From Paenibacillus sp. FSL A5-0031 (GTDB lineage Bacteria; Bacillota; Bacilli; Paenibacillales; Paenibacillaceae), in contig NZ_MRTD01000025.1 of the NCBI RefSeq assembly GCF_001956295.1, positions 36,691-100,690 of the forward strand: 64,000 nt of DNA, written 5' to 3'. Below the pieces are notes generated by a model. That model was not told the origin of the DNA, did no database searches, and saw only the letters and a program-made list of their open reading frames with translations. A program made the position numbers and the translations under genes. Below are positions 17,666 to 26,698 of this stretch, in pieces. The stretch's first letter is position 1, and each line of letters opens with the position of its first letter.

Positions 17666-18367
17666 TTAAAATATGTGATACTTTAGGATATATAGCGCAA
17701 TTAAATGCACAGGATAGAACACATAAAACCCCCATTTGTTTAGATTTGAATGACTCCCTTTTTTACCGTTGTACATCACAAGTAAAGGAATAACTAATAG
17801 AATGCCGAATCGATAGATGTAGTCTGGCCCTAGATTAATAATTGGAATAAAATAAAAAATCGTGCCTATTGTAACGAAACTTACCATTTGCAGCTGGAAC
17901 CGTCCTCTAAAGATGCCAAAGAAGACAATCCAAAGTACGGCAATGAAATTCCAATCAGAAGTCCAAGCCATCATACAGCATAAAAGAACTGAAAATATTC
18001 TTAGTATTAGCGGAAACTTAGATTGTTGAATGGCAAACAATGCAACTAAACCCATAAGTAACCCCCAAATGACACTGGTTGATTTCCACCAAGGTAAATC
18101 AAAATATAAATCAAAAGGGAGATGAGAAATGACTGCAAAGATAGCAAGTCTCGTAATATATTTCTTTATGTTAGACGTATAAAAATAACCTTCTGCGATC
18201 AAATAACACATAATTGGTGCTGCAAGTCTTCCAAACGTATGGATAATGATATCTAGAGTCGTGCCTTTTGGAACAAGCCAACTAGAAGTATGGTCTACCA
18301 TCATAGCAACAATGGCTATAACTTTTAGTATGTTTACAGTAATTATTTTGTGACTACTCAATTGCAT
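17666..18367 (-). CDS. TraX-family polytopic membrane protein
   Basis: 233 residues with about seven membrane segments. The N-terminal signature LKVIAIVAMMVDHTSSWL and FGRLAAPIMCYLIAEGY is diagnostic of the TraX family, which includes the F-pilin acetylase and many chromosomal proteins of unknown acyltransferase-like role. It lies about 30 bases upstream of the VanX-like lipoprotein, in the same direction, and may share its transcript. The exact function is unknown; an acetylation role on surface polymers is possible but not shown. Confidence 0.83.
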   Translation of the reverse strand: MQLSSHKIITVNILKVIAIVAMMVDHTSSWLVPKGTTLDIIIHTFGRLAAPIMCYLIAEGYFYTSNIKKYITRLAIFAVISHLPFDLYFDLPWWKSTSVIWGLLMGLVALFAIQQSKFPLILRIFSVLLCCMMAWTSDWNFIAVLWIVFFGIFRGRFQLQMVSFVTIGTIFYFIPIINLGPDYIYRFGILLVIPLLVMYNGKKGSHSNLNKWGFYVFYPVHLIALYILKYHIF

Positions 18368-18862
18368 TCTTTTTTCTCCATTTCTCTAGTATAAATCATT
18401 CATATTCCAGATTTTAATACTAAAGCAATTGATGGCATTTTCTTTGATGTTTGAATGACATTTCTAATACATTTCCCACACGGATTCTTCACAAATTGGA
18501 TTTGCTCTTTTAAAAAATAAGCAACTTCATGCAAATTATAAATCAATTAATTCCACATGATGTGTGCGCCTCATAATAATTAAATTTTACAGCACAAAAT
18601 TCAACAATAGTTGACGATTAGCTTAATCGTAATCACTTAGCCGCTGACTACCTTTAGTAGATAGATCAATTCTTGAGCAATATAAAAAAGCCACCCAAAG
18701 GGCAATGTCATTAAGTTAACATAAGAGTCAAGACCGGGAATAAAAATGGAATCAGAAACACCATGGGAAAAAGTCCTGTGCCGTTACTTTTTTAATACAA
18801 TTATTATGAAAAAAGGGTACAGCAAACAAGCGGACGGAAGATCCGATTAAAAAAATGTTCAT
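18368..18862. other. Gene-free stretch beside transposase wreckage
   Basis: Contains the TraX upstream region and AT-rich sequence. GGCAATGTCATTAAGTTAA near 18701-18719 looks like an IS end but no matching inverted partner was found near 19.8 kb. No gene seen. Confidence 0.35.
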
Positions 18863-19722
18863 TGCTACTCTGTGGACGAAGCTAACTGCTGATTTATAAC
18901 GGATTTTGCGCGTATTCTGCTGCCCTGGGCGAAAGGGTCGAATCGGCAAAATGTTTTTGCGAATCAGTGCTTCAACATCGGGTGGGGGTTTATCGTCTCT
19001 CGAGCGCAGGAAGTGTCATTAAACGTGAACAGCAACCGTGAAGTTGACCTGGTACTGGTGCTGTTTATCTTTTTGGGAAATGACGACTTGCGAGGTCATC
19101 ATTTCAGGAAAATTGTACATGATCAATCTTGAGAAAATCTCTTGAGTGACGGACTCTCGTCTTTTTGCATGAAAATCTTTGATGGGAGAACGATCAACCA
19201 TAGCCGCCAGCGTTCTCCCCTCGTTGCTTAGCCTTCGTGGCTGAACAATGGCATCCACGTAAAGTCTATTGCAGAGGTCATAGGCAGCGTTCTAATGCAG
19301 AAGGTTATAGCCTCTCGTGTTCGGTTGGCTCTGAAAATAGGCGTCCCTATCCGCAGGGTTCGTTGCAATATGCAAATCCGAACCGTCAATGGCAAGCAAA
19401 CGATACCCGCGATAGTTCTTGAGATTCGTATACAATTGCGTAAATTTGTGAAACAAGAACTCCACAGCAGTCGGCAAGATTTTCTCCCCTTGTTGAACAT
19501 ATGCAGAAATGGTTGCGGTGTTTACGTCATAGCCCTGCGATTCCAAGAGTTCCTTGTATAGGCTATTGCCGCCCATAGAAATAAGTGTTGCATAACTGTT
19601 TCAAAGGGCAACTTTTCCTTGCGGGTAAAATCAGGGTTTTGGACATAAGGTGCTGGTGCAGCTGACATTTCTCGTATGAGGGATGTCAGCGTTTTTTTTA
19701 GCGAATTTGCGTACTCATTCAT
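18863..19722 (-). pseudogene. IS4-type transposase, broken by several frameshifts
   Basis: Pieces in different frames give a DDE transposase in order: MNEYANSLKKTLTSLIREM (N-terminus, 19722), then YRGYRLLAIDGSDLHIATN with the first catalytic Asp, then the middle ending QHQYQVNFTVAVHV, and finally LPIRPFRPGQQNTRKIRYKS with SAVSFVHRVA as the usual C-terminus at 18863. At least three frame changes separate them, so no active transposase is made. It sits between the envelope block and methyltransferase fragments and probably marks an old insertion or rearrangement. Confidence 0.8.
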
Positions 19723-19883
19723 GGGCGAAACCTCCTCGTTTTTTTAAGGGGCTTCGTCACACATTTCCATATACGTGTCAAGTCCAAAAAAAAGAGCACA
19801 CTATCAGATTGGCATTCTCATTAATATTGTTAAGATAAAGTTCTACGAACTATTCACTAGTTTCTAGCTATCACTTACTTATT

Positions 19884-20487
19884 ATTTCACGCCTTTTGTA
19901 TCCTTTTCATTGCAACATCATACCATGTTGGATCAATTTCAAAAGCCATCCAAGATCGATGTGTCAAAATAGCTGCTTCCTCAGCAACGCCACTACCTGC
20001 AAAATAATCGACTATTAACTCTCCAGGCTCACTACTATTAACCATCATTTCCTTTAACAACTCTACAGGCTTTTCCGTAGGATGTATGGTTTTATTACCA
20101 AGAATGCGTGGTATGCGCCAGATATCTGTCTGCTTTCGTGTTGAGATCCGTCTGACACGTTTATCTCCTTTTACAGCAAAGATGATAAATTCGTGACGAT
20201 AACGATACTGCCATCCAAGACCCATATGCTCTTTATCCCATACAATACAGTTCTTTACTATGAATCCTGCATTACGCAACCAGATCACCATGTCTGCATA
20301 CATTCTCCAATCAATACAGACATAAATATGTCGTCCTGGCTTGAGAACTCTGTAGGCTTGAAAAATCCATTGCATACAAAAACGCTTGTATTCCACCGGT
20401 GAAAGCTTATCGTTCTCTATGATATTAAATCTTGGCTTTTCGTTTTCGTTTGTGTTGTCCCACCAAATCTTAAGTTATATGGTGGAT
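19884..20487 (-). pseudogene. DNA-methyltransferase copy, truncated and frameshifted
   Basis: Closely related to the intact methyltransferase at 33233-33934. The C-terminal two thirds are open (EYKRFCMQWIFQAYR to the DYFAGSGVAEEAA SAM-binding motif). Near 20440 one T is missing from a T-run compared with the intact copy, which shifts the frame. The similarity stops at 20487, so the DPPY catalytic motif is lost. The protein from internal ATG 20396 would lack catalysis. Beyond the break there is an unrelated hairpin. Gene duplication followed by decay is the simplest reading. Confidence 0.82.
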
Positions 20488-20489
20488 AA

Positions 20490-20531
20490 CACGAAGAGAC
20501 GGCAGCCGGTGAAGGCTGCCGTTTTCTCGTG
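20490..20531. terminator. Long inverted repeat, likely bidirectional terminator
   Basis: Arms 20490-20507 and 20514-20531 pair over about 18 bp with a GGCTGCCG core and a five-to-six-base loop. A short TTTT lies in the 3' arm on the plus strand. It marks the break point of the methyltransferase fragment. Confidence 0.5.
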
Positions 20532-20666
20532 TTCAAAATAGGTTCCATGAATTTTAGAACTATCCAAGGGTATTCTGTAGGTTTATTATTTAAACAGAAT
20601 AAGGAACGATTGATAAATGTTAAGAGATACCCCGAGGAATATTATCTGGTTCATCAGGAGGCATTT

Positions 20667-21020
20667 ATGATAACAAAGAAAATACTTGTTGGACTAATAT
20701 CTTCGTTTGTTATAACAGCTTTATTTTCAATACTAGCCTCTTCTCCAAAAAGCTTAATTCTTTCAAATATTCCATGGTTGTTTATGTATATAGCGCCATG
20801 TGTCCTGCTGTATGGTATACCAGCGTCTATTGTATCTGATAATCTAGGAAAGAAAACAAAATATCCAATATTAGCTTCACTATTGCTTCATGTTTTGTCA
20901 GCTTCGCTTTTCATTGTCTTTAGTGTTTCTTTCATGTTAATATCCATTGGCTCCTCGATATTATTTTTTTCGATCGGTGTAACTTTGGATTTTTTAAGAA
21001 AGAAAACCCCTATACTATAA
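20667..21020 (+). CDS. Hypothetical four-helix membrane protein
   Basis: 117 residues, four hydrophobic helices (about 5-27, 35-53, 66-90, 90-108) and a basic end FLRKKTPIL. ATG 20667 is chosen because AGGAGG lies five bases upstream; the frame is open for 46 more codons but these look non-coding. It resembles small integral membrane proteins found in Bacillus genomes, with no known role. It is the only plus-strand gene between the methyltransferase fragments and may be recently inserted. Confidence 0.6.
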   Translation: MITKKILVGLISSFVITALFSILASSPKSLILSNIPWLFMYIAPCVLLYGIPASIVSDNLGKKTKYPILASLLLHVLSASLFIVFSVSFMLISIGSSILFFSIGVTLDFLRKKTPIL

Positions 21021-21165
21021 GTTTGGATTACTAGAGCCCATTTTTTAAAAGATAAACAGGATGCACTTCACGCTCTTCACAGTATCAATTAATTATAACT
21101 ATTAATGGTGAACCGTATCATTTGTCATTACGCTAACGGGACACGATAGTTCAATAAAAACATAG

Positions 21166-21194
21166 AAGCAGCCAATCATAATGATCGGCTGCTT
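21166..21194 (-). terminator. Terminator of the cytosine methyltransferase gene
   Basis: AAGCAGCCGATCAT pairs with ATGATTGGCTGCTT with one mismatch; a T-rich stretch follows on the minus strand. Confidence 0.65.
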
Positions 21195-21206
21195 TACTCA
21201 AGTACA

Positions 21207-22199
21207 TTAAATGCTGAAGGAATCCATCAATCGTTTACCGATTTCATAAGCAACTCGGCTCGTTACAGCATTGCCTGCCATTTTATATAATTGGGAATCG
21301 CTTATCCCATATCCTTTGAGTGTATAAAACCAATCGTCCGGAAAAGACTGCAGTCGAAAACATTCAAGAGGTGTTAGTTTGCGAATACGATAACCATCAT
21401 AGATTCCATGTTTGTCCTGTGCTGTTAGCGTAAAAGATGGTTCCCCTAGCTCCTTAAATCGACGTCCGTTCTGCCTTTTCTCTTCGCGGTCAGGTGTTAA
21501 TACAGCCATGGGTTCCATGACCCCTGTACGCGCTTGATTGGCTCCTAATCCTTTGAAATAACTTGCATCTAAACAAGCAGCTTCCCCTGTTTCGTTGACA
21601 CCTGTCTTTTGTGATACATTAACTAAAATTTTGTTACCTTCACCCTTATTCGTTGTAAGTGTCGGCGCTAGTCCGTTTGCAGAAATGACTTGGCCATTCA
21701 TACCTCTTCCGCTCGGATTTACATTTCCAGCGATCATAACCTTAGAAGCTATTGTTTTAGAGTCTTTAGCAGGCTTGTTGTTTTCTTCTCTGAAAGGAAA
21801 TATTTTTTCTCCACTTGATCCTCTAAGACTTGCGACAGTGAAGACACGTTCTCTGTTTTGTGGCACATAGGCCGAGCTGTTAAGCACACACCACTCTCCC
21901 ACGTACCCCAACTCATCCAGCGTTCCGATGATAGTCTCGAACGTTCTCCCTTTGTCATGACTGAGGAGTCCTGTGACGTTTTCAAGGAGTATAAATTCAG
22001 GTTTGAGAATAGATGCGAACCTGATGATCTCAAAGAATACTGTCCCTCTAATAGCGTCATTAAATCCTTCACGCTTTCCAGCAATGGAGAAAGCCTGGCA
22101 AGGAAATACGGCAACGATTCCTTGAATTGGTCCTCGTTCTCTTCCCAGAAGTCGAATATGGTCATCTGTGACGGATCTGACATCATAAGCACTCCACAT
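21207..22199 (-). pseudogene. DNA (cytosine-5)-methyltransferase lacking its N-terminal SAM motif
   Basis: 330 codons with the catalytic motif FPCQAFSIAGKREGF (Cys nucleophile), LLENVTGLLSHDKG, QNRERVF, a variable target-recognition region, and LECFRLQSFPDDW to MAGNAVTSRVAYEI at the end. Motif I (FAGIGG) that binds S-adenosylmethionine is missing. In-frame similarity reaches back only to about 22238 (HESFKILHDPNER). Another frame further upstream reads RMGFGLMQAGMKCVGYAE, which resembles the region just after motif I. So the 5' end seems disrupted by an insertion or rearrangement of roughly 100 bases. It looks phage-derived; activity is doubtful. Confidence 0.75.
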
Positions 22200-22261
22200 C
22201 CTTTCGTTTGGATCATGTAAGATTTTAAAACTCTCGTGAGTAGGTTGTTTTTTGGGAGATC

Positions 22262-22701
22262 CACACGTTAGGCAGATTGTGTAATACTTTTTTTAGGATG
22301 AGCTTCAAGCTGCGTGAATGTTTGGCATGTTTCGCATTTTGTACCACATTCCGCATATCCCACACATTTCATTCCAGCCTGCATAAGTCCAAATCCCATT
22401 CTAATGCCGGTATCTGATGTTCTCTCGTTAAGAACAAAACGTTGATACGCCCAAAAGGGTTGAACGACCTCGTACGTCCTTCGGTTTACTTCATTCCATC
22501 TAAGTCGGTTTACTTACAACTCTTCTGTATACACCGCTGCATATAAGCGTATAGCTGAAATTCCGCTTAGCTCCCGATGGACTTGTGAGATCAATCAAAT
22601 TGTAGGTTTAGCGGATGAGTTACTCTGGCAAAAGAAAGAGCGATAATAAATAGCCGTTCCACCACGCTATCCCGCCTGTTAGCTTAAGATCAACAGTCAG
22701 C
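22262..22701. other. Degraded stretch between methyltransferase and second cotJC fragment
   Basis: The minus strand holds about 80 codons without a start, ending around 22265, with YEVVQPFWAYQRFVLNERTS and the Cys-rich ECGTKCETCQTF. The plus strand holds a stop-terminated tail ending at 22646 (RWTCEINQIVGLADELLWQK). Both look like ends of truncated genes. No complete gene is visible. Confidence 0.4.
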
Positions 22702-22735
22702 AAAAAACCTCCCCGCAGCACCCTGCAGAGAGGTT
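22702..22735 (-). terminator. Terminator of the second cotJC fragment
   Basis: Same hairpin as at 1147-1181 with a T-run on the minus strand. Confidence 0.7.
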
Positions 22736-22739
22736 CCCT

Positions 22740-23126
22740 CTAATAAAATATCTTCTCATCCCGCTTTTCTTTAAGTATCTCAACCGCTTCCCGAAACCGC
22801 AGCGAATGGATAATCTCCCGCTCCCGCAGAAACTTCAAACTGTCCTGCAGATCGACGTCATCCGTCATGTCAATAAGCCATTGATACGTCGCTCTCGCCT
22901 TCTCTTCTGCCGCAATATCCTCATAGAGATCCGCAATTGGATCGCCTTTCGCTTGAATATAGGTAGCCGTAAACGGTACGCCACCTGCGTTCTCATAAAA
23001 CAAAGCGCTGTCGTGGGCCACATAATGAGCACCTAGACCAGCAGCCTTTAACTGCTCAGGCGTTGCATCTTTTGTCAATTTATATATCATTGTAGCAATC
23101 ATTTCCAAATGAGCAAATTCGTTGGT
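22740..23126 (-). pseudogene. cotJC: cotJC 3' part, second copy
   Basis: The frame reads TNEFAHLEMIATMIYKLTKD through to the normal CotJC C-terminus and terminator, and lacks the same N-terminal third as the copy at 1186-1572. The two differ at only four of 120 residues (A/T, L/M, Y/F, D/E), although about 14% of bases differ, so almost all changes are silent. Immediately upstream in frame are Cys and TGA. A 33-bp block identical between the copies spans the break. The unit lies next to the end of a Gabija operon. Confidence 0.85.
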
Positions 23127-23310
23127 ACATCATATTTGTAGGTGATGTTTCTCCCATATCGTTCAGCAGAACATTAACCTCCAGAACTGCGGAATCATCT
23201 CTATTCCAAAAGATCGAAACCTTGTAATTTTTCTTCTTTAAGATCAGTTTTCCGGATAATTTTTTAGTTTGTTTATTAGAATTAATTATTTCTTTATAAC
23301 TTATACTCAA
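23080..23310 (-). CDS. Small hypothetical frame overlapping gajB and cotJC fragment
   Basis: About 76 codons from a TTG that overlaps the gajB stop. The middle KKKNYKVSIFWNRDDSAVLE and VNVLLNDMGETSPTNMMYQ look like real protein; after MMYQ the frame runs into the cotJC fragment out of phase and ends. The same tail (MGKSSPTNMMYQ) lies beside the first cotJC copy, so the last residues were likely joined at the junction. It may be the 3' remainder of a larger gene. Function unknown. Confidence 0.35.
   Translation of the reverse strand: MSISYKEIINSNKQTKKLSGKLILKKKNYKVSIFWNRDDSAVLEVNVLLNDMGETSPTNMMYQRICSFGNDCYNDI
23115..23158. repeat. Junction repeat, copy 2: candidate attachment-site core
   Basis: 23115-23147 is identical to 1561-1593; the match fades over the next 11 bases. 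It separates cotJC coding sequence from the tail of an unknown gene. Confidence 0.6.
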
Positions 23311-24826
23311 TAAGCTTTTTTATATCCGTAATATTTTCTTGTTTTGCAACCTCCTGTAGATAATTAAAATAATCTGTATTGTCATTAAACATAATGAACT
23401 TTTCTTTCGCTCTGGTTATACATACATAATGATTTTGTTTATTTTTATTGCTTTGAATTTCGTAATACCTAGAAAAACTAATTACTTGATCAAACTCTAA
23501 GCCCTTTGAAGCGAATACAGTCATTACTTTATGTTTTTTCTCATTGATTTGAAAAGCCATCTTGAATTCGTCTTCATTGATACTCTTGAAGAATTTCAAA
23601 ACCTCATCGATACTAATGGTAATACCTAAAAATGTCGCTAAGCTTGATAGAATTTTACTCACCAATCCCTGTGACAACTGGTCATTATTTTCTAGTTCTT
23701 TTATAATCTTATAAACTTCATTTCTAGTCTGGCTTCTTTCGTCAATTCCAGTCTTCTCAATAAAATCATAAATAGAATAAACAGGGTTCTTCGTAAATAA
23801 AGCAAGTTCCCACAACAGACCACTATTTGGAAGTCCGTCTTCGATAGGAGTTTTAGGAATAAAAACAAAATCATACCCAGCTTGATTTAATAACTCAGCA
23901 ATCTTTCGAGCATCGTTATTAATGTTAGCTATTATTGTTATTTCTTTTTTTATATCCAATTTAGATTGATCGATTAAGTCTTCGAACTCATCTACAAAAC
24001 CAACAAAATTCCAACGACCATTACAACTATATTCCTTTATTATTACGTTTTTCACGTCACTATTTACATTTTGATAGTATTTTGGATTATGAAAAATATT
24101 TGCGAAGTTTTCTATTTCTTTATGGCATCTAAAATTCTTAACAAGTTCATATCTTTTAAAATTTTCTTTTGCTAATAATTGAAAGATATCTTCTTTTGCA
24201 CCTCTCCATAAATATATTGCCTGTTTCGAATCACCCACGATAAACAAATTGATATTAAGTTTATTCTTCAAATACATAAAGAATCGATGCATATCCTCGT
24301 CTGAATCTTGGTATTCATCAATGAAAATAGAAGCATATTTAAATTTAATATATTCTTGTGCTGCAATAGAAGATTCTAGAACTTTCAATGCAAGTTTAAA
24401 ATTAAAGTTCTTCTTAATATCTCTAAAACTACCCAATATCTTATCAACTTTTAATTGTTCCAATCCCACTTCAAAATCTTGAAATTTATAATTATTTCCA
24501 TACTCTATTGTATAACTGCCGTCATAATCCACACTGATAGCATCCTTAATAAACGGTCGTATGATTTCATGTTCAATGAAAGAATCATTTGTCATAACAA
24601 CGAAAGGCTTGTTAACCTGTTCTGACGCCTTTCTTCTTATTTCCTTTGTTGCTTTAACAGTAAATGTAACTGCTGCAATTGTACGATGATCATTTATTTT
24701 TTCAAGTTCAATCGCCATTTTTTTTACCATAATAGTTGTCTTTCCTGATCCAGCGCTTGCTGATACCATAATATTACCATTATCGGTCAAGATACCATCT
24801 CTTGCCGCTTTATCAATCAAGTTCAT
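23294..24826 (-). CDS. gajB: Gabija protein GajB, UvrD-like DNA helicase
   Basis: 510 residues of superfamily 1 helicase: Walker A VSASAGSGKTTIMVKK, IFIDEYQDSD (motif II), GDSKQAIYLWRGA (motif III), VKNFRC (motif IV), TVFASKGLEFDQVI (motif V) and YVCITRAKEKF (motif VI). Length matches GajB (about 495 in Bacillus cereus VD045). It overlaps gajA by 14 bases, so the two are coupled, in the usual gajA-gajB order. In the known system GajB helps the GajA nuclease cut DNA when nucleotides are depleted during phage attack. It lies directly beside the junction repeat. Confidence 0.92.
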   Translation of the reverse strand: MNLIDKAARDGILTDNGNIMVSASAGSGKTTIMVKKMAIELEKINDHRTIAAVTFTVKATKEIRRKASEQVNKPFVVMTNDSFIEHEIIRPFIKDAISVDYDGSYTIEYGNNYKFQDFEVGLEQLKVDKILGSFRDIKKNFNFKLALKVLESSIAAQEYIKFKYASIFIDEYQDSDEDMHRFFMYLKNKLNINLFIVGDSKQAIYLWRGAKEDIFQLLAKENFKRYELVKNFRCHKEIENFANIFHNPKYYQNVNSDVKNVIIKEYSCNGRWNFVGFVDEFEDLIDQSKLDIKKEITIIANINNDARKIAELLNQAGYDFVFIPKTPIEDGLPNSGLLWELALFTKNPVYSIYDFIEKTGIDERSQTRNEVYKIIKELENNDQLSQGLVSKILSSLATFLGITISIDEVLKFFKSINEDEFKMAFQINEKKHKVMTVFASKGLEFDQVISFSRYYEIQSNKNKQNHYVCITRAKEKFIMFNDNTDYFNYLQEVAKQENITDIKKLIEYKL

Positions 24827-26576
24827 GGGGCACCAACTTTCTTAAGGCTTTAAAGAGAGGATGCTTTATAATTTTAACGCAATCATCTTTAGTTAACTCG
24901 TTTGTCAATTCGATCATATTCAATAATTTATGATCTTGGAGATATTTAATTGGATCAGGGCCTAGTAATTCCTTCATCCTTTTACCAATAGCATCAAAGA
25001 GATCATGTTCTAAATCAAGTTTCGAAAGATAAATATTCTTTTTTAATAATAGTGTTATTTTATCGCTATATTGTTTGTACAGTGCCACTTTTCTATCTTT
25101 TATCATTTTGTTTTTTCTTGATTGCGTCCATCTACCATTAGCAGTGAAATAATCAATTTCGACAGGATCTAGACTATCTACTTCTGACTCATTTGCTTCA
25201 AGATCTAAAAGATTTAAGCATCGCTGCAGACCTATTAGATCAAAAATTTTAGGGTGACCCTTTTTTGCTTTAAGATCATTATCCGTTTTTACAATCACAG
25301 TAATATTTAGAGCGCGAAGTACCTTGACATAAGGCCTAAATTTTATACCATATACATCTAAAATATAACCACCGTCTAATTCATATGTAGGATGAACCTC
25401 CTCTAGTATTTTTTCAAATAATACTTTTTCTGAAGGCCCTTCTACTAATAGAACTTTTTCAGCGAATAGAGCTGTTGATAATGATCTATTAAGTTCTTTT
25501 TTCACGTTTTTATACTCATTATCCACTTGATAAATGTACGATTCACTTTCTATATTTCCCTGAGAATATATCCTAATTAGCGATGCATTATCCATTTCGT
25601 ACAGCAACTCAGATGAATGAGTTGACAGAAAAAAATAGTTATATACTTTTGAATTAAACAACTGTTTTGATAAAGCAATTTGCATGGATCTATGTAAGCT
25701 ATTTTCAGGTTCTTCAATGAGATAAATAATAATTCTGTTTCCTTCTTGTGCTTTAATAAGGTGATTCAACAATGAGTATGCTAATATTTTCTTTCTACCA
25801 TCACCAGATGTTGGATATATGTTATCATCATTATCCCTTTTAATATAAGGGATTAAATTCGAAAAATATCCGTTTATCGACAGTTCCGATTTCATCTCAA
25901 TGTTAATATTTTCTGTTTTTAATTTTTTGTATTCTTCAGTGATTGTTGTCTGGAAAGTTTGAATTAAGTTCATGCTACTGATTTTCCCATTTAATTGCAT
26001 TCCCAATTCTTTTATTTCATTTGATATCACAATATCATTATCATTAAGTTTCGTTTGGTCAAATAGCCTATTTTTATTTTTTTTGAATGTTGCTTCTAAA
26101 TCTATAGTTGGGTCAACATAAACTATTTTGAATAACTTGTCTAAAACACTGATTATTCCATCTTGAGCTATCTCCTCAAGCTCATCAATCTTATTTCCCC
26201 AATATAATTTAGGTAGCCCTATACCCTCACTCTTGTCAAACACACCTTCTACTCGGAAATAAAAAGTGTCCAGTTCATCACTTGATCGTACTCCACCTAC
26301 TTTGGAAATGACATTTTTAGTGTCATCGTTAGAAGTCCGATCTGACAAGTCAATACTAAGAGTAATTTTAATTATTTTATCTATTTGATTTTTAAAAAAA
26401 TCAGTCTCTCTAAACCCATTTTTACGTATATCTCTGTCTAGTAAGAATCGAAGAGCATACATTAAGTTTGTTTTACCCATATCGTTCATACCAAAAATAA
26501 CATTTTGATTTGCTAATATAATATCTGTTTTGATAAAATTCCTAAAATTCTCTACGCTTAAATGAGTAAGCTTCAT
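24813..26576 (-). CDS. gajA: Gabija protein GajA, ATP-dependent OLD-family nuclease
   Basis: 587 residues. The N-terminal ABC-type ATPase has FGMNDMGKTNLMYALRFLLD (Walker A), GDGRKKILAYS (signature-like), YLIEEPENSLH (Walker B) and STHSSELLYEM. The C-terminal TOPRIM nuclease has LLVEGPSEKVLFEKIL and VIVKTDNDLKAKKG, holding the metal-binding acidic residues. The whole sequence aligns by eye with GajA of B. cereus VD045 from end to end. GGAGG lies five bases before ATG 26576. GajA nicks DNA when ATP and nucleotides fall, giving phage resistance. Confidence 0.94.
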   Translation of the reverse strand: MKLTHLSVENFRNFIKTDIILANQNVIFGMNDMGKTNLMYALRFLLDRDIRKNGFRETDFFKNQIDKIIKITLSIDLSDRTSNDDTKNVISKVGGVRSSDELDTFYFRVEGVFDKSEGIGLPKLYWGNKIDELEEIAQDGIISVLDKLFKIVYVDPTIDLEATFKKNKNRLFDQTKLNDNDIVISNEIKELGMQLNGKISSMNLIQTFQTTITEEYKKLKTENINIEMKSELSINGYFSNLIPYIKRDNDDNIYPTSGDGRKKILAYSLLNHLIKAQEGNRIIIYLIEEPENSLHRSMQIALSKQLFNSKVYNYFFLSTHSSELLYEMDNASLIRIYSQGNIESESYIYQVDNEYKNVKKELNRSLSTALFAEKVLLVEGPSEKVLFEKILEEVHPTYELDGGYILDVYGIKFRPYVKVLRALNITVIVKTDNDLKAKKGHPKIFDLIGLQRCLNLLDLEANESEVDSLDPVEIDYFTANGRWTQSRKNKMIKDRKVALYKQYSDKITLLLKKNIYLSKLDLEHDLFDAIGKRMKELLGPDPIKYLQDHKLLNMIELTNELTKDDCVKIIKHPLFKALRKLVPHELD

Positions 26577-26698
26577 AGTAACCTCCTGTGTAAATGAATT
26601 GTTTTCTTAATAATAATAGCTTTTCATATTTTTCTTTTTCCATAATTACTGTGCTAACTTTAATGCCATATGTCTTTTAATTGAGTTGAAATACCATA

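Noticed and set aside
18701..19840. Terminal inverted repeats for the IS4 remnant at 18.9-19.7 kb
   Set aside because: The candidate GGCAATGTCATTAAGTTAA has only a partial match near 19.81 kb and in the same rather than inverted orientation.
21749..22264. A 171-codon frame overlapping the cytosine methyltransferase
   Set aside because: It is a +1 reading of the conserved methyltransferase region, is serine and leucine rich, and its likely start lacks support; treated as a shadow.
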